A stretch of DNA of 64,000 nucleotides from contig JAZBRS010000020.1 in assembly GCA_037176725.1 (NCBI GenBank), positions 99,280,501-99,344,500 on the forward strand, in the 5' to 3' direction. This document shows positions 33,713 to 45,394 of this stretch, in pieces. Within the stretch, counting starts at the first letter, position 1; every line of letters starts with the position of its first letter. The notes beneath the pieces are model-generated. The model was not told where the DNA came from, did no database searches, and was given only the letters and a program-made list of their open reading frames with translations. Position numbers and translations under genes: made by a program. This stretch comes from Posidonia oceanica. Its lineage: Eukaryota > Streptophyta > Magnoliopsida > Alismatales > Posidoniaceae.

Positions 33713-36209
33713 TGTAGACACCCCATTTTGACACCTGGCGGTGGATCGAACGTGGAAAAGGCGAGCTCGAGAACTACGGATTCAACCTTTCTCCCCAAAA
33801 CCCCACCTTTCCACTCAAACTAACCCAATTTGACCTAAAACCAAATCCCATTCCAAAACTGCCCAAAACCTACCCAAAACAATTCATTTCCCATTTCCCA
33901 AACCTAACCTAAGCCTTCCAAAAGCCCAAGTCCATCAAAAGCCCAGGCCACTGAGTGGCATGTCTAGGTGCCACATGAAGGGGCGACTGACTCAGACACC
34001 ACGTGAAGAGGCGACTGAGTTAAGCGCCACATGATGTGGCGACTCGACTGTAAATCAGTGCGCAGACCAAGCTTCCCTACCACCACCGTCTGACAACCTG
34101 ACACCCATCACTGGTCGCCGACCTCGACCTGCACCCCTACTCCCTCGACTGCCTAGCCCTCTCACAACGGCTTTGCTCCTCCTCTGCCATTGCCAGAGCT
34201 TTGGGTGGAGCACCCAACCCAAACAAAACCAAAGCCACCATTTTTGGAGAAGAGGAGGAACTGATTTTCAACCCATTCTCCGACGAACTTCCATCGCTCC
34301 TTCTCCTCGATCGCTTGTCCAAAAGCCAAACCAACCACCCAAGCACCTTCACCTACACTCCAGCAACACACCAAGCCTTTCAAACCTCCGTTTCGTAGCC
34401 CGGATCACCGCAACCACCGAGCTCGCCGGTCATCTTCTTCATTGCTGGCCAACATCCCCAAAAGCCACCTTCCCACTCCAAACTCCGTGAAACTTCGAGT
34501 GCAGCACCGCACAACCTCCACGAGTGCAACCCGAGCATCCCGCGTGCCCGCCGTAGCCTCCACCGTCGCTACAGCCACCACGCCGGCCACCTCCGACGAG
34601 CCACATTGTGAGGTCAAACCACGCGCCCCCGCAGGTAAGTAACTATCCCCCTAGCTTCGTCTTACCTCGAGCATGCTTCTTTAGTAGTCCCTCTATTTTT
34701 ACAGTAGCTTCCCGGCCCTCCTTGGCCGTCTTCTCTGGCAACTGGAGGATTGCCAGGTTGGTCGCTAGCTCAGCAAGCAACTAACCTGCTCCTCTGCAGT
34801 TGCCGGCCGATCTTTGAGTCGCCACCCTGGTCGACTCGGATCACCGTTTTCCTTTATTTTTGCTTGCATGCGTATATGAATGTTTACTCTACATGCCTGA
34901 GTAGTTAGATCGCTTTTTTGCATCTTCGTGAGTCCAAGATCGGGTCGGGAAGAATGTTGTTTGGGCAGTCCGAGTTGCGTCTTAACCGCCTGTCTAACAG
35001 GCGACTGACCTGCAACTCAGGTCAGTCCTTTGGCCGACTTCTGGCCCCCGTACCTTGCGACTCACTCACTCATTTACAAATATGATTGTATGCTTTTGTT
35101 CCGCGTTGAGCCATGCTTAGCTCCGCGATGTTTGCTTCTGTTTTTCTAAGCTTTCCTAGCTCGTTTCCGACGACGAAGTTCGCTGCTCGGGGGATAGTTT
35201 GCAGTGGAGGCGCCCGGTGAAGCGGCGACCACCATGGTCGCCACCATCACTGGTGACTCACCTGTGCTTTCGGCAGTCCTCCGGCCGACTTTGGGTCGCC
35301 ATATCCAGCGACCTAGGCCTTTGTTTTGCCATCTGTTTGTTTGCATGTCTCCCTCATCATGTCATCTGTAGGGCCATGCCTTTAGATTTCAATTTTGCAT
35401 CATGTAGCTAGCCCATTTTCGGCTGTGAAGGCCACTGGCGAAGCCATCTGCCCCCTATCGCCGCTCTCCTAGGCGACTCCCGTCAGCGCCTCTCCGATAG
35501 GCGATCAACTCCCAGCGGCTGCTCTGACAGGCGACCCTCTCTGTCGCCGACCTCAATAGCGACTCCCTCCGGCACCCCGACTACTGGCGACTAACTCTGC
35601 AGCTCAGGTAGTGGCTAAGCCACTTTGATTGCCGCCTACCCTTTGATTATTTTGCTCATTTGTTTTCAAACCTCGCTTTTGCATCTTGTTTTCTGCGTCT
35701 TGTCGCCTTAATCGCATTTCTACCATGCATTAACCATGCATCATAACATCATAACACATCTAGTAAGTTTAGACATTCTTGACATTTAGGCACTTAGGCA
35801 CATTAGGCATTCATAGCATTCGGCATATGCGAGCGAGCTAAGCCTAGAAAGACCGATTCTTCGGGCGTGTCGGGGGTGCTTAACACCTTCCCCACACATA
35901 ACAGGAGTCCTTTCCTTGTCTCTTGGCACGCAATAACCATATTGCCCTTATCCTAGGCACGAGTCATATTTGCATCTCATTACATCTTTTTGCATGTTTT
36001 CTCATGTTTTCCCCAGTTTTCCTTTTCTCCCGATTTAATAGACACAGTGGCGATTCTGATTTGTCTTATCATTCCTTTTTTCCCTTTTTCAGTGTTTTCA
36101 AGTTAATTCTTCCTTCTCGGGTCCAACCGCTAATAGTGAACCTAATTCCGATCGGTGCACGCGAGCTTTGGCATCGTGCATGGACGATCCGAATTTCGGG
36201 ATTACTATA
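33713..36209 (+). repeat. 5' LTR of the Ogre-like element (2497 bp)
   Basis: Runs TGTAGACACCCC to GATTACTATA (3' LTR: ATTACTACA). It contains inverted modules such as GCGCCACAT-G-ATGTGGCG near 34026-34042. A consensus splice donor CAG/GTAAGT follows 34634. The conserved block lies at 35845-35965, and a TGGCGATTCTGA primer-site-like motif at 36048-36059. Confidence 0.92.
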
Positions 36210-36210
36210 G

Positions 36211-36228
36211 TGGCGACTCTGCTGAGGA
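36211..36228 (+). other. Primer binding site of the Ogre-like element
   Basis: TGGCGACTCTGCTGAGGA lies one base after the 5' LTR, where reverse transcription is primed. This text resembles the Arg-tRNA type sites described for Tat/Ogre elements; the tRNA match was not checked. A near copy occurs at 36356-36376. Confidence 0.75.
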
Positions 36229-37745
36229 TACTAGACTCCGACTTTCGCTTTTGGCTTTCACTCGCTTGCATTTTGCATCTTTGTTTGCCTTTATGCTTTT
36301 GTCTGCCTTGTCTGTTTGCTTGCTTGCCTGTGTCGGCTCCTAGCAAGTCGCACAGTGGCGACCCCGCTTGGGATTCTAGACTCTGACTTTCGTTTTGATT
36401 TTCTCGCCCGCCTTTTGCACCTTGCTTGCTTTGTGCCTTTGCATGCCTTGCCTGCTCTTCGCTCTTCTCTTTCTTTGCATTTTTCTTGTATTATTGAGTC
36501 GAGTTTTCTCCCCGGATTCACTGCTAACTGCGACCCCCCTCTCTCTCTCACGACACGATCGCATCGCGAGCTTTGGCAGCGTGCGAGACACGCCATGCTC
36601 GGGCGCAGGAAACGGTCGCAGGACAGTAGAAACCTCGCTAGAGAAACCCGACTTCGGCTTTCGTTTTGGCTTTTTCGCCGCTTGGATTTTGCATTTCTTT
36701 GCATGCCTTGCCTGCTTGCATGCTTGCCTGCTTTACTGCTCACGTCGCTTTTACCTGCTTTATTTATGCACTATGCTTGCCTAAATAACTGTTTGGCACT
36801 ACGCATGCATTTTGAGTGATAAATGCTTTGTTTTACACAAATGCTATGCCACCACACACGCACATGTCATGCATGTATGCCTTTTGATATGATAAGTGTT
36901 TCCCCTTCACTATCGTGTCCACAAACACAATGCACATGCCATGCTCATGTCTTTTGCTCTGTTGTGTGATTGATTGCATGCCATAACTTCCTGTTTCCCT
37001 CCCTTTTGCATATGCCATGCCTAGGATAGTAGAAACATGCTTGCTCCCCTTTGCTTAATTTAAAAGCCACAATAAAGCCAAGTAATAACATTTAAGCACA
37101 ACTAGAGCCAATAACTTGCAATTTTTCCCCTTTTTGGTTAAATAAAACGCAAGTAAAACACTTTAAAGTATACTCGCATGTTTGAACATACTAGAAAGCA
37201 TGCATTCTTCTCATCTGAGTCTACCCACAGTCTGCGAAGGATAGTTTCGGCCTCTTGCCCCACTGCTTTGGCATGGCGCGAGTCAGTCGGTCTGTCCCCC
37301 CTTGTCAGGGGTCGTGTCGGTGCTAGTGAAGGGTACCACCCATGCTTCGGCAGGGTCGAGGCTACCAACGCACCACCCCGTTACTGCCTCAGCTTTGGGA
37401 CAGGATCTAGACGGGGACCCACTCTTTTCTGACCTAGAGTTAATAAATCCCATTATCCATGAGTGCGTCCTAGTAGGTTATCTACTCAGGACATGCATGG
37501 TGAGAGAGCGCATATTAGGACATTCATCTACATGTGTGCTATTCATGCCACCACTAATAACTGTTCTGCATCCAATCTTCTAACATCTCTGTTGTTTTTG
37601 CAGGTAAGTGCGGGATCTGATATCCGGACCCTGAGCGTCCCTCCTCTATCACTGAGCTGTTCGTCGCTTCCGGAAGTAGCTCCCCTTTAGGTCTCGCGTC
37701 TTTACTTTCTCGTCGCAACCTTCCCTCACTCGGACTCGGTCAGTG
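36229..37745 (+). other. Long untranslated leader with tandemly duplicated segments
   Basis: From 36211 the text TGGCGACTCTGCTGAGGATACTAG-like, followed by GACTTTCGCTTTTGGCTTTC, recurs from 36356. It recurs more weakly near 36622-36690 (CGACTTCGGCTTTCG). The GCGAGCTTTGGCAGCGTGCG text at 36568 resembles the LTR terminus. From 36800 on nothing coding is seen. A splice-acceptor/donor composite lies at 37590-37610. Confidence 0.7.
37590..37610 (+). promoter_or_regulatory. Splice acceptor fused to donor (recursive-splice-like site)
   Basis: The sequence GTTGTTTTTGCAG/GTAAGT has a pyrimidine tract, CAG acceptor and full consensus donor with no exon between them. It lies about 140 bases before the gag ATG. 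Function is inferred from form only. Confidence 0.45.
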
Positions 37746-40205
37746 ATGGCCTCGTCTACCGGTGAGCTCCGCTTTTCTGTTAACTCGAAGGGGTTACCAC
37801 TTGAGTCCCTCCGGATTTCGTTTCCACTCGCTCTGTGTCCTTTGTGACACTAGGATTCCACCCTCAGGTGTCTGGGGCACCCCATTATGTTGCGGGGCAT
37901 TGGCAGACCTACGCCCCTCTGGGTCCGGTCACCGAGTCTATCTTGGTGACCACCACTCGCGCTCCGGAGGTGCCTTTGACCCCTCTGTCCCGGGGCTATG
38001 TCGTCATCGACGTCCCTTCTGCTGCGGCGACCTTTCCCTTAGGTTCCCAACCTCTTGAATTTGGTCCCCCACCGGTCCTGCACTTCAGCATTCCCACTAA
38101 CGGATCTCCTAAGCTGCAGTACCAGCACCTGATGGAGACTGCCCACACACTGCAGGGCATGGCTCTATCGGTTCGCCCCTCTTGCATTCCTGCTGCCCCT
38201 GAGGTTCCTCTGCAGCCTGCTCCTTTATACATTGCACTCCCGCCTAGACCATCGCCCCAGCTACTCACTGCTTCGGCGATGGGGGCACGGCTTCCGCTTC
38301 CTGCATCTGCACAGCACTATGCACTGCATGGAACTCTGTCTCCTGGTGATCAGTCCCTCGAGCTGATTGGAGCACAGTACCCCACAGGCCCGCTGTCCCG
38401 CACCGCGCCTGCACAGCCGCTGTTGCTCCAGCACTCTGCACCACCCATTGCACAGCATATTATCTATCCATCCTCCTTGCATCAGATTCAGAACCCAGTA
38501 TACTTTCCTGTATACACCGCACCACTGCATGGATACGCCGGCCATCACGTTGCGCCACCAGGCGACGCGATGGTGGATCCTGAGGAGCACTTCGGTGCGA
38601 CCCAGATGGTGTATGTGGTCCCTACCCTTGCTGCCTCACTATCTCCTTTGGCAACAAATCCAGATCCCATCAATGACAGGATGGATGTTCTGGAGAAAGC
38701 TACGTCTAGTGCAGGGCATGAACCACTAGTCCTACCAATTTCGGGACCTCTGTCTCTTTCCAAAGGCCGCACTCCCTTCGCAGTTTCGCATCCCGAAATT
38801 CGATAAATACAATGGTAGAGGTTGCTCCATTTCACATCTGAAGGCATACTGCAGGACCTTGCTCAGCTTCAGGCTGATAAAAGGTTCCTTATCCGTCTGT
38901 TTCAGAAGAGTTTGACCGGCCCCGCGCTCAAGTGGTTCACTTCCCTTGACATGGCTGCGGTTCAGACTTGGACTGATCTTTCTTAGGCCTTCCTTGAGCA
39001 GTATTCGTTCAACCTCGACTTCATCCCCAAGAGGGAGGATCTCGTTGCCATCCGGTAGAGGCCCCAGGAGCCATTTGGGGAGTATGTCAGTCGCTGGCGC
39101 TCCATAGTCGCCCAGATCAAAGATAAACCCTCCGAGGAGGATTCTATCGAGATGATCATCAAAGGGGCGCTGCCAGCGACTGGGACTCTACTTTGCATTC
39201 AGCACATCACTAGCCATGCATCACTGATTAGGGCTGGCACCCACGTGGAAAGCTCGCTACGAAGTGGACATTTCCCCGCACTTTCTGCATTGGCCGGGTA
39301 GGCCAACACCTCCAGCAATCGCCGCAGCGGCAACAGCAAAAACTTCGCTCCCAGTTACTCGGAACAGCACACCGAAGCATGTGCCGATCCTCCCGAAGAG
39401 CCTGCCTATGCAGAGAGTCAGCCAGACCCTTTTCCGCTAGAGCACACACCTAATTATGCACCCCACTGCACACACTATCACCGTCGAGCCCGTGCATCAC
39501 GTCGCACCCGCTCGATAAGGACTTCAACCAGGGCAAAGACGACCTCGTCGGGCTAAGTGTGATTACACCCCTCTGCTCGAGCCACTGAGCGTCATCTTCC
39601 CTCGAGTTGAGTCGCTCCTGAGACTCCCAGCTATCCGTCCATCACCAAACCCCCCTCCGTGGTGGCATGATACAGATCAGTTCTGCAGTTTCCATCGGAC
39701 CACCGAGTACTCGACGGATAACTGCCTCGCTCTTCGGGACGCCGTTCAGCGCCTGATCGATCACAGGATCATCAGCATTGACGAGCAGGAGCCAACACTT
39801 GCACATACACCTGCACTTGCACTTCCACACCCTAGTGTAGCCGACCCTTCCTCTTCCGAGCCTACAGGCTTCGCAGATGCCGGAACCTCGGAGGTCTACC
39901 CCAGTCTTCCTTGAGTTCAGCTCCGCCCTGGTGGATCCTCCTGATCCCATCAGTGCAACCTCATTTTTGCCTTCTTTCCTTGGTTCGTCCTAGGGACGCT
40001 CGGATGAAGTGGCAGCGTCGACAGCAAGCCTGGTTGCAGTGCCATCCAGGTTAGCTCCTCTACCCACCTCAGTAGCTCCAGTGCTTCCTGCACTACCATC
40101 AGCAGCTGCAGCAGCTCCAGTGCTCCCCGCACTGCTAACAGTGGACCTCGCCGACAGCATCAGCAGCATAGGAGCGGGCACAGCACCTCCCTCCCAAGGT
40201 TTTTG
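37746..40205 (+). pseudogene. Tat/Ogre-type gag, decayed
   Basis: The likely start is ATG at 37746 (MASSTGELRFSV). A first frame break precedes a 323-codon open stretch (37835-38806) rich in Pro, Ala and His. The core gag domain lies at about 38805-39230: PKFDKYNG, then after a one-base shift RFLIRLFQKSLTGPALKWF, then FLEQYSFNLDFIPKREDL and FGEYVSRWRSIVAQI. A zinc-knuckle-like CSFHRTTEYSTDNC with LRDAVQRLIDHRII is at about 39675-39780. Several stops (near 38985 and 39057) confirm decay. Gag normally forms the particle. The nearest alternative, a host gene, is excluded by the retrotransposon motifs and by its position between primer site and LTR. Confidence 0.85.
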
Positions 40206-40209
40206 ACAG

Positions 40210-40215
40210 GTAAGT
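40210..40215 (+). promoter_or_regulatory. Consensus splice donor at end of gag
   Basis: TTTTGACAG/GTAAGT lies right after the gag text. Ogre elements are known to carry an intron after gag-pro, so this could be its 5' splice site. No acceptor partner was identified. Confidence 0.4.
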
Positions 40216-40899
40216 CCACTTTACCTCCCTTTCGATTCTTGCACTGTCTTTTCTTTTCCTCTCGTTTGGTTTTTGCGTTTTCCTGTTTTCTCGGAAAATC
40301 ATAAAAAACCTAAAAGCATGTATTCTCTCGTTCTTCATGCATTCATACCATCGGGCTGGTGTTGACACCCCATTTTGATAGACTGAATCAATTGGAATCT
40401 TCTGGTGGCTTCTGAATCTAAATATAGGTCCAAACCCACACCATTTCCCTTCATCCTTCTCTCCAAATCAAGCCCAAACTTAACCTAAAATCACACCTCT
40501 TTCCCAAGCCCAAAAACTACCCAAAAATCATAGGAAAACTCATCCTTCCTAACTTAGCAAACCTACCAAAAACCCTTAGAAATTTCAAACCAAGACCACT
40601 CGCAAAAATCATAGAAAACCTAGGTAAAACTACCCTTTTTCTACACCTCAAAATCCTTCCAAAACCTTCCAAAATCCAAACCCAAACCCTAGGTCCAACA
40701 CTAGAGACCCTAGGCCACACACTTCCCAAATTTCACCTCTTTTCTAAACCTCTAACCCCTTCATTTATCCAAATTATCCTTTTCTCTCTCCTAGATTATT
40801 CTTTTCTCTCTCCTCTCTCTCTCCTTCTTATTCTCCATCTTTTCACTCCCTTTTCTCTCTTTTCCTTGCTTGGCTATGGGCCAATCTTGTGCATCTCTC

Positions 40900-41825
40900 T
40901 CTTCTGTATTTTATTTATATTTTTATTTTAGTTTTAGCTTATTCCTTGATTTTCTAATATTTATTTTTCTTCCACTCCTCTTTTTCTTCTTTACTCCTTT
41001 ATTTCTTCCTTTTCTTTTCCCTTTTCCCTTTTCTTTCTTTTCTTCCACTAAACCCTCAAAAAACCTTTAAAAACCTTTAAAACTCTAGAACAATGGAAAA
41101 ACAAATCAAAACCCTAAAAAGAAATAATTAAAAACTTAAACAAACAATTAAAAACAAAAACCTAACTAAATCTAACTAAAAAGGAAAACTAAGAATGCAA
41201 TCTAAAAAACATAAAACAAACAAAAAGAAAATGCTATAAAATTAAGCAAAAAACCAAAATATACTCAAAACAAACCAAAAGTAAAAATCCTATTAAAAAT
41301 AATCAAAAAACAAATCCTAAGAAGAAAGAAAACAATTAAAAACACTAAGACAAATAATTAAGGGAAAACCTAATTTAACAAATCTAAAAAGAACAATTTA
41401 GAAACTTAAAAAGAAAAAATCAGAAATTTAAAAACACTTAATTAAGAACTTAACAAGGAAAACCTAACTAAAAAATATATATTAAAAGAACTTAACAAAC
41501 AAAATAAAAAATATATATATAATAATTAAAGAAGACTTAAGAAAACCCCTAAAAGACTAAAATCAAAAAACTAAAACTCATCTTAATTAATTTAAAAACA
41601 ATCCATTAAAAAATCCTAATTAAAAACCCCAACTTAACAAGAAAAACTTAACTAAAAAACAATTTAAAAACTTAACAAACATTTGAACAAAATCAAGAAA
41701 CAAATTAAAAGAAAACTTAAATCCTAACTTAAATCAAAACTAAAGCTCTTCCTAATCCTGATTAACTAATTAAAAACAACCAATAAAAACCTAATCAAAA
41801 TCCTAACTTAAACAACCACCTTAAA
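40900..41825 (+). repeat. A-rich, G-depleted simple-sequence region in solo LTR
   Basis: Short T-rich text to 41050 is followed by about 770 bases built from AAAACCTAACTAAAA and AATTAAAAAC-type words with very few G. No gene is present. The skew flips to C/T-rich at about 41830. Confidence 0.8.
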
Positions 41826-41829
41826 AACA

Positions 41830-43520
41830 TTTTCAAGTCTTTTTGTTTTATTTTATTTTAATTTTCTTCTTCTTCCTCTTCTTCCTTTCTTTTTCTTCCT
41901 TTCTTCCTTTCTTTTCTATTTCTTTTTCCCTTCCTTTGGTCCAGCCCAGCAGATCCTCCTCTCCCCCCTTCCTTCTTTTCTTTCTTTCTTTTATTTCTTT
42001 TCTTCCGCACGCAGGCCCAGCCCATTGCCGCATTTTCTTCCTTCCCTCCTTCCCCCCTTCTTCTTCTTCTTCCTCAGTTCCTTCTCTTGCGGCCAGCTCT
42101 CCCTCCTTCCGTTTAAACTCATATTTCTCCCTCTCGATCACCTCAGCAACAGCTCAGCCTCTTCCTCTCTTAGCTCTCAGTGGATCTCCCAGGGGGGCAT
42201 TAATTGCCCATCGCCTCGCTGGCTGCTGCTCCATCAGCTCCAGTATCGCCCGCGCTGGTGGATTTCAAAATCCATAGCCCGCGCAGCACCCAGTCTAGCC
42301 CCCTGATAAAACCTCACCTCCACTCCTCCTTCACTACCTTTTCGTCGTCCAGAGAGAGAGCAACCGGAGAGCATCCTGAGAGCACCCAATTCCCCCTCTC
42401 TTCCTCTGCAAAAAACTCAGCTCTTTCTCCTCTTCCCTTCCACTGAAACCAGCGCCCGTTCCACCCAGCAAACGACTCCCATTTCACCCCCCAATCTCAC
42501 CCAGAACCCCAGCATCATAGCCCTCCATCTCACACCTGAAACCACCCTGAAACCACCCTCCAACTCCTCCATTTCCAAAACAGCAACCCAACTTCTTCCT
42601 CCAAAAATTCCCAACCACACTGTCCACCGAAATCAACCCAAACTCCAGCATCCTACTCCCCAGAACCCCACCTTCTCAGACCACCAAGCCTTCAGCTCAG
42701 CAGCTCCCCACAGACCAAACCTTCCACCACAAACACCTAGACACTTTCCTGTCCAGAAATCCACCCAGCTCTAAACTCCTTCTCCTGCCCTCCACCAACC
42801 TTTCCAAACATCCAGACACCTTCACCCAACCTCCAGAAACCCACCGGCACCTTCCAATCAGTCCAGAAGGTAGTAGACAGTCACCCCCACCTCCGGCTGT
42901 CTCCAGTGCACCCAGAGAACCCATTTGTCGCGTCGGTCTTCGAAGCTGCCTTCCGACCATCCAGTGAGCACTGGAGCGACATGTGGAGTTGTTCCAGGCG
43001 TCCACAAGCCACCAGCGACGCTCCCAGTAGCTGGACGACCACCGCCGATCTCTGGAAAAGCCACCCACGTTGGGGGAAGAATTCGGTCGTCGAATCAGGT
43101 ATTCCTTTGCACCAGTAGATTAGTTTTCTTCTTCTTCAGCTTCTCCACCCCTTAGACTAGGGTTCCAGTGCCTTCCTCGCCGAGTCAACGCTGCCGTCCC
43201 TTCGTCTTCTCCGGTGAGCTCCGGACCAGACCCACCGCTTCGGTTAGTAGAACACCGTTCCGATCGTCGCTTGAGGTCCGGGGAGCTTCCAGGAGCACGA
43301 CTGTGCTTTCAGATCACTCCCTCGACGCTCCGATCGTCCGGTCAGCCTCCTCCTTCTTTGTCAGGCTCCATCGCCGTCTCCGGTCATCTCCAGACTGCGT
43401 CACGAGCCGCCGACACTGCACCGACCTCCGCACAGCTCCGGTGAACACCCCGCGCCACTCTGCGCGTCACCAGCACCCCTCCTCCTCCGTCCCCGGCTGC
43501 TGGTAGCAGTTGCTACAGTG
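41830..43520 (+). other. Pyrimidine-rich then GC-rich LTR segment
   Basis: 41830-42110 is nearly all C and T (CTTCTTCTTCC-type). 42110-43500 is C-rich with short open frames on both strands that resemble no protein I know. AATCAG/GTATTCC near 43095 could be a splice donor. I see no gene. Confidence 0.6.
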
Positions 43521-43689
43521 GCCCTCCTCCTGCGATTTTACTGTGCTTTAATTTTTCTTAAGCATGTGTATTTTACCATGTATTGCATTTTTGCCTCATA
43601 CTTTTACTTTATTGCATTCCAGTCCTGCCATCGTTTAAGAATCATTTAAGTTTGAATTTAAATCATATGAAATTGCATGAAAAACTTAA

Positions 43690-44660
43690 AAATCTGATTA
43701 ATTGCAAGTTAGTCCTCTTGCTGTGTTTTTCTTTAAGTTTTAATTTATTTCTAGCCCTGCATGTATTTCTATTTACTTTTTAGTCCTCTGCTGTTATAAG
43801 TTATTTACTTTTCTTTATTTCCAGCCCAGTTATTTATTTTATTTGCGTTTCAGTCCATTTACAGTTCATTTAACTTTCTGTCCATTTAATTTCTAGTCCT
43901 GTTGTTTATTTTATTTACTTATTGGTCCTGTAGCAATTCAAATATAGTTTTTGTTCTTTGTTTTTTTAGTCCTGCAGCATTTTATTTTTGCATTTCAGTC
44001 CTTTGGTTGTTAATCTCATTTAATCCTCTGATTTTACCTTAGTAAATTGCATTTTAATCCTATCTTTTACTTTATTTTCCTTTTAGTCCTTTGATCTGTT
44101 GATTAAAGCATTTATTTTCCATCTTTTCATACTGCATTGCATTTCCACCCCATATTTTCTGATTTTTGCACATAGGTCCTCCATTTGCATGCACAGCATC
44201 TGTTTTTCAGCATTTTTGCTTATAAAATTGTATTTTAGACCCTGCATGTTTCAAAATCACACATAGGTCCTCTACATGTTTTCAAAACTCATTTAAATGC
44301 ATACTTTTGCTTATAAAATTGCATTTTAGCCCCTGCATACTTTAAAATTGCACATAGGTCCACTGTTTAATTCACAGACCTTTTAAAACCACATTTTACC
44401 TTATAAAATTGCATTTCCACCCCTGCATATTTTTAAATTGCATGTAAGTCCTTCACATGTTTTCAAAACTCAATTAAATGCATGTTTTACCTTATTAAAT
44501 TGCATTTCAAACCCTGCATTCTGTTAAATTGCATTCAGACCTTCAAGTTTTCAAAAACCTTGCATATAAGCCACTAACTTTTCAAAATCCTTGCATTTAG
44601 GTCCCTCCATTTTTCAAAACTTGCATATAGGTCCTTAACTTTTCTAAAAAGTCATTCTTA
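43690..44660 (+). repeat. Degenerate array with TAGTCCTGCA-like core
   Basis: Roughly twenty loosely spaced units (about 30-55 bp) repeat a core such as TTTAGTCCTGCATG, ATAGGTCCTC or TTTCAACCCTGCAT, separated by T-rich text. It is an old, heavily diverged tandem array. Confidence 0.65.
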
Positions 44661-44938
44661 AGTCATTTTCTTGCATTTTTGCATCCTTGCATTTGGCATC
44701 CTTGCACACACTCAAGTATTCCTAGCTCTCATTTACATGGGAGGACCTATTTTGCACACCCTTAGGACCTCCTTTATACTTAGATCCTTTCTTCTCCCCT
44801 GTTCTGGTCCTTCTCCCTTGAAGCCTGCATATCTTCTGATCGGGCCGCCGGATCTTCTCAAACAAGCTACCTGGACAACCCCGGTGGAGCGCTCTTCAAT
44901 ACAGATCAAGCATTTCTCAGATCTGACTTCAGATTTCC

Positions 44939-44947
44939 AAGGTAAGT
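44939..44947 (+). promoter_or_regulatory. Consensus splice donor in solo LTR
   Basis: CCAAG/GTAAGTCC lies in the LTR about 1.5 kb before its end. The Ogre-like LTRs have CAG/GTAAGT about 1.6 kb before theirs (34635 and 51230). Confidence 0.4.
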
Positions 44948-45394
44948 CCTTCTGAACCTCTGCACAGTACTTCATTTGCACACCATTTGCATTGCATGCA
45001 TGGTTTTTGCATCTTGTTTTCTCGAACATGTAGATTAAGGCCTCCTCTTCTCATCTATCAACTCTGTCTCTCCTTTTCGCGTACTCTCAGTGCTTTGGGT
45101 CGACTTTCCCCTGAATTTACTACTAATTACGACTTTCTTCCCCTTTTTCCACGATCCGATCGCACCGCGAGCTTTTGGCAGTGTGCGAGACATATCGTGG
45201 GACACTTTGGTGGGAAATTGTCACAGAACAGTGGTGATCCTTCTACTTGCTTCCCTTACCCTTTGTAGGTCATCACACCTACATTGCGTGGTCCTCAAAC
45301 AGTATTCGTTCTCACACTTGCGCTGTTTGCTCCCCTTTGCTTCTCTTGCTTTTTCTCTTTGCATTTGCATCTGCATGGCTTTATCGATGTTTTA

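Noticed and set aside
37835..38806. 323-codon frame as a possible host gene
   Set aside because: It lies between primer site and LTR and runs into retrotransposon gag motifs after a frameshift.
42000..43510. Protein-coding exons in the GC-rich part of the solo LTR
   Set aside because: Short frames on both strands, proline/serine-rich from C-rich DNA, with no recognisable domain.
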